Shown here: positions 1-64,000 of the stretch, piece by piece
How positions within the stretch are numbered: position 1 is the first letter of the stretch
Layout of the letters: every line of letters begins with the position of its first letter
Assembly (NCBI RefSeq): GCF_000471905.2
Contig: NW_006500065.1
Coordinates: 2,992,737-3,056,736 of the forward strand
Direction of reading: 5' to 3'
Length of the DNA: 64,000 nt
Source: Amborella trichopoda
Taxonomy: Eukaryota > Streptophyta > Magnoliopsida > Amborellales > Amborellaceae
Translations under genes and position numbers: made by a program
Notes under the pieces: model-generated
The model's input: the letters and a program-made list of their open reading frames with translations, nothing else
Told to the model about the DNA's origin: nothing
Databases searched by the model: none

Positions 1-507
1 TTTGTAAGTTTAATTTTTTTTTTCTTACAAATCCAAATCACTTGAAATTTTAGGTAGTGTTAATTCAAAAATAGGTTAGACTACGAAAAATATCAAAAAA
101 TATTTTACAAGAAATAAATTAACCAAAATACCCCTATTTTTTTTCGTTGGGTAATTTTGGTCAATTTTTTTGTGAATTATTATTTTTTATATATTTTTAT
201 TAGGTGTGCTTAGATGAGAAGAACACACACCTAAAATTTTTAGTGCTTTTGAGTGTTTTTAAAAAATTAAAATTCAAACACTACCGAACATCTGTGATCG
301 TCAGATCGGCCAAAATTCAATCTGGGCCACTCGGCATTTACTGTAGCAGCACTCCAATCGGCGTACCCTAGCATCTTCCATATATATATATATATACACC
401 AAAGGTTTAAGAAAATGAGAGGACATTGTTGTATGGTGATATACAAAGTGTTATTAAAGGTTTATATACCAAAAAATAAATCTCTATTCTCAAACGTTTA
501 AGAAAAT

Positions 508-543
508 GAGAGGACCTGTTGTATTAATCCAACAGGTCCTCTC
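508..543. repeat. Perfect 14-bp stem, 8-nt loop hairpin
   Basis: GAGAGGACCTGTTG (508-521) and CAACAGGTCCTCTC (530-543) are exact reverse complements around an 8-nt loop. The GAGAGGACC word recurs at about 592 and 963. Confidence 0.8.
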
Positions 544-978
544 CTAATCTTTAAAGACTGAACAGTCATCACCATTTAGTATAGAAAATATAGAGAGGAC
601 CTCTATATTATCCCCAATGAATTAAAGAGATGGGGACGGTACGATTCCAAATCTACACATATCCCTAAAGCTACAATTAAAGAAAGAGCATTATTGCCAC
701 CAACAAAATTGTTGCCACCAACAAAATTTTCACTGTAGAGAATATTACTTTTCTTTACTATACTAAATAGAATCTTGCTTTTCGAAAAGATGTCGGTGCG
801 GATTTTAAAATACTTTGAAGTTTGTCTTTGAAGTCCGCCTTCTTCCTCTATATAAGGAGGGAGGACCGAAGGAGAAGGCATCGAAAAAATCTCAGGAGTG
901 TCTTTGTTTGTGAGTTTTATCTGTTTAAAATTGAGTGTTCAAGTCTTGTATTAAAGATTAGGAGAGGACCTATTGGAT
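528..978. mobile_element. 451-bp element with about 45-bp imperfect terminal inverted repeats
   Basis: The left end TCCAACAGGTCCTCTCCTAA (528 on) matches the reverse complement of the right end, TCCAATAGGTCCTCTCCTAA, and the match continues with small gaps for about 45 bp. The element encloses a TATA box (849-855). No clear target duplication was found. A perfect 14-bp hairpin overlaps its left end. It could be a MITE or a rearranged viral or retroelement promoter fragment. Confidence 0.5.
842..858 (+). promoter_or_regulatory. Strong TATA-box core promoter
   Basis: CTTCCTCTATATAAGGA has the TATATAA box in the CT-rich-left, AAGGA-right context typical of plant pararetrovirus core promoters and some strong plant promoters. 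No intact reading frame follows it. Confidence 0.4.
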
Positions 979-2280
979 ACCATCCGGTTGGGACAAATCG
1001 TTCATGTAAGTGTCCTTTAATTGCTCCGTTTCATCTTCTACTTCTGTTTCAATAGATGTGTTCCTTTCTTTTGCTTATCCTAGTTGCTTATTCGCTTTTC
1101 TTACTTATTTCTATTCGCTTTTCAGTCAGAGTTTGTGGACAACGCTTATCGCGTTGTTTGGGCACTTTTTAGGTCAAATGCCGCACCTCGCGTTTGGTAA
1201 TTTAATGTTTTGGCATAAATGCTGTGCTCCTTAGGCTCTAGACTTGAATAGAATTTAAAGCAACAAAATTGTCGGAGTCAAAACCGTAAGTCAAATTAAG
1301 GCGATTGTTGACTTGTTGGAAATCTCTTGATCTTCTCTATGATTTAGAATCAAAATTGGCCCAATTTGGATGACTTTTGAGGGGTATAGAGGGCAAGGAA
1401 TTTTTAATATCGGTTACAGGTTCTAGGGTGTTGGGTTCACGTCCAAGTTGGTTTGCTATGTCTATTAGGCTTAGGGCTATCTAGAATGACTATTTGGGGT
1501 ATTGGGTAAGTCTAAAGTTATGGGTTCTAGGTTTATAAAGGTGACTAGAATCTCCTAGGTTATTGGGGTCCCTAGGGTTCAGGAACTCAAAAAAAATTAA
1601 CCAATTTCAAAATGAGGTGCGTACAAAACTTATCTTTGATGAGGAAAAAAAAGAAGATCCTATCCTAGAGGCATATGAGGAAACTTTGATGATAAGCATG
1701 TCTTCTGGTTTTTTTACTTAAATCTTCCTTCTTTGATCTTGTAATTAGTTTGACCTATGAAGAAAAATGAGATCTTGTAGGTGAACTAGTAAATGACGAA
1801 CTTTTAGAAGAAGTTGAGGAAATTGAGACCCTTTCTCCTAGGGATAGTGGGCGTAGAATAGATTTTGGAAAGGACGAAGGAACTCTAGTTCGCTAGGTGA
1901 ACTAGGAACCCCAAGATTTCCATTTATCGAGGAAACTATAGCAAGAAATATAGAGTTTGATGAAGAAGTTTTTTATTTTGTTTGTTCTTGGGCCGAAACA
2001 GCACAATTTCAATAGGGTTATAGGACAGAACTAAGGCAATTCCCCAACAGGTTTATGCAGCTAAAATTGGGAAAATCCAACAAGTTTATGTAGCTGAATT
2101 GAGCATATAAATCACAATTACTTCACTAGCATATAATAACTCTTTCCTTTAGCAGTTTATGCGTTTGTTAGTAGATTGTAAAACCCCAGTTTCACATATC
2201 ATTTTTTCTGGCAAATAAAGCAAGTGCCATAATTTGAGGCATAATGTTCAAGTTGAAGAAGATGGTGATTTTAGTGGAGG
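979..2280. other. Gene-free stretch with decayed retroelement-like coding traces
   Basis: No intact ORF. Around 1600-2000 the plus strand reads short acidic stretches such as LLEEVEEIETLSPRDSGRRI broken by stops, reminiscent of gag-protease linkers. TATGAAGAAAAATGAGATCT at about 1758 has a close match on the minus strand near 14070-14090, so both may come from one family. Confidence 0.3.
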
Positions 2281-2720
2281 ATTCATCTTAGTCTACTTTA
2301 AAACTCAAGGATGAGCTTCATCCAACTAGTGGAGTCTGATGCAAGAGAAGAGGACAAGATGTCTCTTATTTTTCAAAATTTCTATTAAGTTTTATGAATG
2401 TTATTTTAGGGGTGTTTTTTATGAATTCTAAGGGTTTTATTTTTTATTTTTTAGAGGTTTAAGGGATGTTTGAAAAGCAGTCAAAGTCCTCGTGAAATTT
2501 AACTAGGACTTATATTTCAATTAGAATTAAGGTCTACGGATATAAACAATGGTTGTATTAGGGTTTTTCTTTGAGTTGAATATCATTTTTTTTGAGAGTC
2601 AGAGATAAACAAGAGAGCCAAGAAGTTCGGCTTGTAAGCTTTCATCTTTTTTTAAAATCAAATTTTTAGTTTTTCAATTTTGTTATGATTCGCCTAAATT
2701 TGTAGTAAGTTTGAAAGAAA
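2281..2720 (+). mobile_element. Possible decayed LTR-retrotransposon 3' end / LTR
   Basis: At about 2305-2345 a purine-rich stretch followed by GTGGAGTCTGATGCAAGAG resembles a polypurine tract meeting an LTR start. Downstream there is a TATA-like GGATATAAACAATGG and an AGGGTTTT leader, as in many plant LTRs. No second LTR was found, so this is tentative. Confidence 0.3.
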
Positions 2721-5137
2721 GATACGACTTCAACCAAGCAACTCCAAAGACGAACAAATTCAGGGGACTTGCTCAAGATCATGTGAAAATTAAGAACTTT
2801 TCATTAGGAAACGTTCAAAAAGAGTTCCAAGCACTTGTAAGCAACTTGTTTTATTTACATTTAATCTCTATACCAGGAAAAGATTACCTTTGATCTATGA
2901 TTACAAAGCTTTAAAGAAACTCAAAGAAAGAAAGAGAATTACATATATGAGAAGCTGGAATTTTATAGACTCTGTATAAGTATAGGCAAAGGGTGTCGGT
3001 TTATTATGTTTTTTCTCTAGAACTCTTTTGGATTTTAGCTTCAAGATCTTCATTTGATTCTCTCCATCGTTCTAGAAATATGAAATCTCTGTATTTCAGA
3101 AGCTTTCACATGGTCTTGCCTTTTAAATCAACAAGACTAAGGCTTGAGATTCATTATAGACTGATCTTTCTACCGATCTCTCAAAGAATCCCATCATATT
3201 CAATCACCCCTTTAATAGAGGACTTGAAGATTGAAAATAAAAGAAGAAATCTTCGAAATTTGGGAGGTTTTTCTCTTCAAATACCTTATTTTTCGATATT
3301 AGATTGTGTGTTCTTTCAAGGCCTTGACAACCTTGTGGTCTTTTTAAGTGCTTGACAACCTTGTACCCAAACCCTTTATATGGTGGATATTTGGGCTCTA
3401 ATGGGAGCATGATAATTGAGCAAGGGACCAGGTTTGGAGCTTAGGCCCATTCGAGATGGGAGAGTAAGACTAACATTGCTATGACTTAATGGGCCTTGAC
3501 CTTTTAGGGCCCGTAAAGGTGTCAAGAATCATGAGAACCTATACCACAAGCATCGAGGTTGAGATGTCTCGTCGTAAATAGGGTATGGGTCATCCCTCAT
3601 TGATATGAGAGATATGCTTGTGGGATGCCTAGACGAAGACTGACTACAGGGTTGGCAGCTTGGGCCAAATCCTCAACACCATTATCCCATGGCATGTGGG
3701 AAGCCACCTCTTCATGGAGGGCTAGAAGAGGACATGCATATGTGCCAAATACAAGTCCTTCGCACCTTTGTATTGTGGTGCACAAGCCTGAAAGTGGCTT
3801 CATCATGTTCATATGGAGTACTGTAATACACAATGGTCTTCTCTAAAAAAGAAGTTTTAATGGACCAATCATGATCCCCTACATATACAATTGTAGATCA
3901 TGGATTCTATTAGACCGGTTCAAGATCGTGTTGTTGGGGTAGCATACCATGGTATGCCTTGGATCAATTTTCTGGCTCTACCATATTCACCTTTAATACA
4001 TTTTGAATAAGTTCAAACCACTTCGTTTTGACAAAAAGAATTGAAAAATAATTTTTGGATATTTTTAAGATTTTAAGAAATTTTCACTATTAGGAAAATA
4101 AGATAAACAAAACAATTTGAAAAAACACCAAAAAAAAAGCATGTGACCCATCGGCATATATGAGGCCCAAATAGCCAATGGGCCTCAAATAAGCTCATGG
4201 GGGCCTACATCTAAGCCTATCTGGGGGCTCATCCCCAACTACTAGATGATGTCATCCTCGTCTCTCTTCACTTTTCTAATTTTGGTCACTTCCCTTGATC
4301 GAAATAATCATATTTTCAAATGGATACTTTGGTAAATTTGGGAACTTTTTATACCAGTGAAATTTGTTTGTAATGTCAATTTTTGGAATTGGTTTAAAGG
4401 CAAATACATCTCACAAGATCTTTTAAACACATGTAAAGTGAACTCATGATTCCTTGTGACAAGTCACCAATAGTTTAAGCATATGGAAAATAAATGATTG
4501 AATCATGGGATATTATCTCTCTCCTCTTTACATGAAAGAGAGAGTGAGCAATAGAGAAAAGCCCCATAGGAGAGGCAGCCCCAACTTTTGTAGCTCTCGA
4601 TCAAAATATGATATTCTCTCTAGTCAATCCTATACTTCTAATTCCAAGTTGAATAAGTTGTACTTTGAATAAAGTGATTAATGGGGAATTAGGTCAGAAA
4701 CAACTAAAGGATAGGAGTGTATTTTCCCCCCTTGTATCATTAATCAGTGCAAGAAATAAAAACAAAAAGAAAGAGGCTAGTTCCAAAGGCAAAGATAAAG
4801 AGAGAATGCATATGAGACTGTGAGATCAATAGATCCTCACTATAGGGAAATTATATCACACATACACCACTAAGAATATGTGGGCATCTGCCATTCATTC
4901 TGATGATGGACAATAGACATTAACACGTTCATAGTTTAAGGTGATGACCTCATCCGAGATGATCATCACAATCTATGCTGAGAACATGCCAAGGATACCC
5001 CAAGGTGTACCCTCTCCAAAGGGAATGTGGTGTATTTTCCCTTTCATTTAATTCTATAGATGAAAATTTGTTTCATGCAGCGGGGACGTATTTCTATATT
5101 TACGGTCCCCCAAGTATATAGCATCCATTTTAAAATT
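2721..5137. other. Intergenic stretch without recognised gene
   Basis: Contains only short ORFs without recognisable domains. Homopurine and homopyrimidine runs are common and no tRNA or rRNA is seen. Confidence 0.6.
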
Positions 5138-5530
5138 GGAAAAAGTTTATATAGAGCCGAGGCTCTAAACAATCAAATTAGGGCCCACTTCAAAAATTTC
5201 ACTAGGAGAGGTTGTCTTGAGGTCCAAATATCATCAAATTGGTCATTCGTCCTCAAGATGCATGTACATGAAAAAAAATGGATTTCAAGTTTTGAAAATA
5301 GTGCATTTTGTAATGCACTTTTGGATTGTCAATTTTGAAGATTTTCAAGTTTTCATAGATCTGCTTGATCTACAATATTTTTGAAGCTTTAAAATTTTAT
5401 AATTAGAAATGAAAATATATTTTAAGACTATCACAAAGATTTTCAGTATTGAAACCATATTTCGTGATACTATTTGAAGGTGCACTCTACTTTGATTATT
5501 TAGAGCCTCGGTTCTATACAAACCGTACCC
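5138..5530. mobile_element. MULE-type MITE, copy 1 (393 bp)
   Basis: Left end GGAAAAAGTTTATATAGAGC and reverse-complemented right end GGGTACGGTTTGTATAGAAC are matching terminal repeats; CGAGGCTCTAAACAATCAAA recurs at both ends. The flanks TTTAAAATT and TAAAAAATT match at 7 of 9 positions. The interior is shared with copies 2 and 3, including a LINE-free AAAATATATTTTAAG block. Confidence 0.75.
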
Positions 5531-5744
5531 TAAAAAATTACGTCTAAAAATCCAACTCAAAAATAGATTTTTAAGAAGTGACTCATTTCTACATAGAGTC
5601 ATAGAAACCGTGTCCTTCTAAAGATAAAGGGAGACTCCAAAAGGGGAGAAAGGAAGATAGAAAAAGGAACACATCAATTGACATAGCTCAACTATCAAGA
5701 TAGAGAAACTAAAACATTATATGCTCTAGGAGCGTCTCTCTCAT

Positions 5745-6030
5745 TCACTCACTCACGTAAAACCTTTTTCTTGTTTTTTTTTTGTTTAGGTGAATCAGTG
5801 GGGAGAGGGCCTTGGTAGGAATTGGAGCTTAGGATGTAGCGTTGCAAATTGTCAAGCACTAACTAATTAAGCTCAAGCTTTTTTTCTCACTCATATAAAA
5901 TCCTTTGTTTTTTTTTTTTGGGGAGAGGGCCTCTACTCTTGATAGGAATTGAGCCTAGAATAGTAGCATTACAAATTGTCAAGTGCCAACCAATTAAATC
6001 CAGGCTCTTTTCCTCACTCGTGTGAAACGT
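5745..6030. repeat. Tandem duplication of a LINE-tail-like segment
   Basis: Two diverged copies of about 135 bp each carry a T-run, GTGGGGAGAGGGCC or GGGGAGAGGGCC, AGGAATTG, ACAAATTGTCAAG and CCAATTAA. The T-run plus GTCAGTGGGG-like start resembles the minus-strand LINE tail at 24232, so this may be an antisense LINE 3' end that was duplicated. Confidence 0.5.
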
Positions 6031-6950
6031 TGCCTACAAGTTTTTATCGAACTCTAAATTCTGGGTATATTACCCCCTTAGCCAAGTGACCAAATAGTCT
6101 TTCATGCATTCTACATATGCTTGGTAAATGCAAAAATATTGGGTAAAATCACCTCATAAAATTATTTAGATGGTGAAATAAATAAGTTTATCAATAAAGT
6201 GATTACTTTTTAAAATATATGTACTCAGCTATCAACAAAATTTCATATGCATTTTATATGTTTATGAAAAGGGAAAAATACTAAATGAGCTCACCTCATA
6301 AAACTTCTGGTATGGTCAAATATATAATTTTACCAATAAAGTGATTTCTCCTTTAAAATACTATTTATTTAAGTAGCTTAAGTGTATTTAGCTACCTTCT
6401 TAAGAATTTTGTTAAGCAACTTCCTCATTGATTTTATTCTCGGTTTGTAACTTTGAATAAGGGCATTTTGATAATTTAGACTACAAAAGTTACTTGTGCC
6501 CAATAACTTAAATACTCTTACTTGTTATATAGAACATACTTTTTCATTAATAATTTTATGTTCTAGTTTTGAAACCCAAACAAATGGGGACATTTTGATA
6601 ATTTGACCCTACTAATAAATATGCTTAGGATTTGAAAACCGATTTTAATCAATTAGGTAAAGTTACTTAAAAGAAAAATACTAAAATGGCCTCACTTGCT
6701 AGGGCAGCTTTTGCAAGTTTCCAGCAAGCTAGTTGAGTGTGTAGCTAAGTAAAATGATATAAATTATTAGTATTTAAAAATCATTAAATCAATTGAGGTA
6801 ATCACCCTATTGATTTGTTGAGGTGGTTTGGTCAATTTATTGATATTTTCTCTCAAATAATATAGTAAAATAGATAAGAGATCATCTTAATTTCACAAGA
6901 TTAAGAAGAGATCATCCAAATTTCAAAAAAGCGTTTACGACCCAAAATTC
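6031..6950. other. AT-rich upstream region of RRP6L3
   Basis: The last 900 bp before the gene. No clear TATA box, CpG-rich promoter or repeat stands out, so the transcription start cannot be placed. Confidence 0.5.
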
Positions 6951-6960
6951 TTTATTGAAA

Positions 6961-6975
6961 ATGGATTCCGATTAA
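6961..6975 (+). promoter_or_regulatory. Possible minimal upstream ORF in RRP6L3 leader
   Basis: ATG GAT TCC GAT TAA lies 75 bp before the chosen start codon and in a different frame. It acts as a uORF only if transcription starts upstream of it, which the sequence does not show. Confidence 0.25.
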
Positions 6976-7049
6976 GTTAATTGCCGGAGTCAGTGTGTTC
7001 CAGATCCTACCACTCGAAACAAAAACAGAGTGAGAGATCCGCTACTCTA

Positions 7050-61928
<54,879 letters not shown>

Positions 61929-63719
61929 GTCCAAGTCCAGGTCTGTGGCCAACTTGAGTGGCATTTGGGGCTGGGCATCAAATTTGGTTACAATCATAAA
62001 GCGTTGGAAAGCATGTATTTTATCAGCACAAACTTTTTGTCTTTTATACTGTTCGGTTGAAAATTTTGTTTGTATTTAAATTTTTCTGATCAGATGCAAT
62101 CAAGAGTACTCCTATAATCAATAATCCCATGTCACCTACACATCAAAATATAAGGAATGACAACTCCAATTCAAGTTCAACCAATATGAGTAGCTGATGT
62201 TATTAAGCATTTTGATACCCAAACCTCTTTGCTTTTTTGGTTAGCAAATGATACTTCATATGACAAAGTCCAGTTGTTCTTTTATTTTAGTGGTTGCTCG
62301 CAGGGGAAGTTCAATTGTGATCTCTCTAGTCTTACTTTCTTGTAGAGGGTAGTTTTCAAACAGGGTACAAATGATTTGGGGTTAGAGTAAGGCATGAGGT
62401 GAGCAAAAGTGAGACTAAGGATCAAGAAGTTCGCAAGTTTCCTTGGTATAAATTTGGTTAGTCTTGTCAACGATGGATTTGCAAGACTTCATGCTGTGTA
62501 CTTTCCAATGCTGGCAAACGAAAAAACAAATGGTACAGATCTGAGGAACTTATTTGAGCTTTTTTCAAAAAAAATTTGTTTCATGCGGTCCAAAAAATGT
62601 AAAGTAACCATCTTAAATATGGATGCAAGTAGGTATTCCATCTAAAAACAATGAAAACTATCGGTCCAAATGTTTTTTTACTATATTATTTTTTCTAGTT
62701 TTTTAAATTTACTTATCATTTCATATTCATGATCTAGATTACATGTCCTTACAAATTAAAGTCCGAAAAGGCCATCTCAGAAATAGATTTATTTAATAGG
62801 CCCTCATTTCTACATATGCGGGCTTGGCCACATAAACTGGGTCCTTTTCCAAATGTTGTGGAACTGAATATATAACAACTTTCTCAAAAGACCGAATGAC
62901 AACGGTAGTGCATACTTTGAAGATTGTCGTGGTTATAGCCTGCCCAGCCGGGAGTTAGATATACCCCACTGTACATAAATTTACTTGACTTTTATTTCTA
63001 GATTTACCCAAATACTCTGCCTGTGCTCTTTGTTGATCTCGTTTATTGAACGAGAGAGAGAGAGAGAGTGATGCTAGTCAGCAAGCGACCTAACCACTCA
63101 TCTTCCATCATATTTATGCGTGTGTGTATGCACGCATGTGAGAGAGAAAACATCGTCGGTTGGCCAAGCGATTGAACTACATCCATACTTCCCATCATTT
63201 TTTTGATAATGTACATCAAAGTCGAGTATAGAAGATCAAAGCCATTAACTACAATTCAATCATTGTATTTACAAGTAATGTAAAATTGTGGGGGTAATTA
63301 CAACGCATATCATTAATCATACCATCCATATAGATAATGAAAAAGAAAATTTGTAAAGTCGCCTTAGAATAAAAATTTGTAGAAATCCAAAGCTATCTGC
63401 AGCCTCGGTGGCCAGAGAAAAGCAATAACGTCTTTTATCTTTGTGGCTCACCTTGCCTCTTTGCACTACTAAAATATACTAATTGTAGCAAAAACACATT
63501 CTCCAGTCAAATCTCGACGTGATCTGCAGTAAAATGCAGTGCCATAAGGCAGAAAACCAGTCAGTTTTCACTTGGAAGCACATAAGAGAACATTACTATA
63601 GGAAGCCCATACAATGAAAACGTATACACAACCCACAATAAACAAACGAAAAGGACCTCAGTATTATACAGGCATAGCGAACTAACCAACAGTTCACAAA
63701 GAACTATGAAGTGGAAAGA
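61929..63719. other. Convergent intergenic region RRP6L3-AXR1
   Basis: Holds the 3' UTRs of both genes. A short GA microsatellite lies at about 63051-63069. No further gene or element was recognised. Confidence 0.7.
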
Positions 63720-63803
63720 TCACAGGAACAGCAACTGAGACTTGTGATCAATGCCATTGAATATGAATGTCCCAGTTAGTGGAATAAACTGCTTTGTAAT
63801 AAG
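63720..63803 (-). CDS. AXR1: AXR1/NAE1 last coding exon
   Basis: On the minus strand, acceptor ttctgcag|CTTATTAC at 63803, reading LITKQFIPLTGTFIFNGIDH then KSQLLFL and TGA at 63722-63720. This is the highly conserved C-terminus of the NEDD8-activating enzyme E1 regulatory subunit, which pairs with ECR1 to activate the ubiquitin-like protein RUB1/NEDD8 for cullin modification, including auxin-response SCF ligases. The gene is convergent with RRP6L3; the two stops are about 1.8 kb apart. Confidence 0.93.
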   Translation of the reverse strand, partial: LITKQFIPLTGTFIFNGIDHKSQLLFL

Positions 63804-63898
63804 CTGCAGAAAGCAAGCAAATAGCATGTGTTCTCATTATGGCAATGAATACTAAACAAAAGCAGCAGCAAGTTGTCTGATGAGCTAAGAAAGCAAAC

Positions 63899-64000
63899 CT
63901 TAATTGCTTCCTGTGAAGCTATTCCTCCAATATAAGCTGCTACTGTATGGAGCTCCGCACCACCATACCGGCACATCTCACTTATAAGGTCCTCAGATAA
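63899..64000 (-). CDS. AXR1: AXR1/NAE1 penultimate coding exon (runs off window)
   Basis: Minus strand, 34 codons within the window: LSEDLISEMCRYGGAELHTV then AAYIGGIASQEAIK, donor AAG|gtttgc. GGAELHTVAAYIGGIASQE is diagnostic for the E1-like adenylation-fold regulatory subunit of the NEDD8 E1. The intron to the last exon is 95 bp (63804-63898). Most of the gene lies beyond the right edge. Confidence 0.95.

Noticed and set aside
800..1234. Intact endogenous pararetrovirus
   Set aside because: Only a TATA context and leader-like sequence are seen; no movement protein, coat protein or polymerase motifs follow, so only a possible fragment is reported.
6981..7049. Upstream extension of RRP6L3 exon 1 by 23 codons
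   Set aside because: The frame is open but begins at TTG and has no ATG; the first in-frame ATG is at 7050, which leads straight into the membrane segment.
62409..62645. Small protein gene between RRP6L3 and AXR1
   Set aside because: No recognisable domain, start context or conservation; it probably falls in a 3' UTR or intergenic DNA.
63120..63190. tRNA-like sequence (GGTTGGCCAAGCGATTGAAC)
   Set aside because: It recalls a tRNA D-arm to anticodon region, but no cloverleaf or T-loop can be completed; at most a SINE-like trace.

Overview
This window is nuclear DNA of a flowering plant, probably a non-grass species with a TE-swollen genome. It is AT-rich and sparse in genes, with exons scattered among long introns full of LINEs and hAT relics. 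Two assembly gaps are present (16464-17028 and 60309-60328). Species cannot be fixed from sequence alone; an early-diverging eudicot with very long introns, such as sacred lotus, would fit, but this is a guess.

Only two host genes are supported. The first is one complete plus-strand gene of about 55 kb (coding span 7050-61928, 12 exons, about 955 residues). It encodes a DEDDy 3'-5' exonuclease of the plant RRP6-like 3 group. It has an N-terminal membrane segment, intact catalytic residues D143, E145, D201, Y266 and D270, an HRDC-like region, and a C-terminal zinc-binding HNH-like module that also occurs in animal EXD2. Exon phases join cleanly at all eleven introns. Less than 3 kb of the 55 kb is coding. 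The second gene runs tail-to-tail on the minus strand at the right edge: the last two coding exons of AXR1/NAE1, the regulatory subunit of the NEDD8-activating enzyme.

Region by region: 1-6950 is the 5' intergenic region, with a 450-bp inverted-repeat element carrying a strong TATA box, decayed LTR-retrotransposon material, a MULE-type MITE and a duplicated LINE tail. Exons 1-3 lie at 7050-8065. Intron 3 (10.9 kb) holds an RTE tail, a purine-rich tract, a LINE RNase H fragment, two hAT elements and a long-inverted-repeat element that contains the first gap. Exons 4-5 lie at 18993-19745. Intron 5 (13.4 kb) holds a diverged repeat pair and a nearly full-length L1-type LINE on the minus strand. 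Exon 6 is at 33190-33310. Intron 6 holds a long CT microsatellite and a hAT-like element. Exons 7-8 lie at 38029-38335. Intron 8 (11 kb) holds a second LINE split by a 2.25-kb hAT element, a short hAT derivative and a MITE. Exons 9-10 lie at 49337-50443. Intron 10 holds a hAT element that encodes three BED-finger modules and an acidic tail but no catalytic core. Exon 11 is at 54003-54718. Intron 11 holds RTE LINE tails, another hAT element and the second gap. Exon 12 is at 61871-61928.

The main observations are the EXD2-like architecture of the exonuclease, a stop-free 90-nt intron whose retention would add a hydrophobic segment, the several hAT groups delimited by 8-bp target duplications, the triple-BED element, a three-copy MITE family with 9-bp target duplications, and a readable insertion order (gene, then LINE, then hAT).
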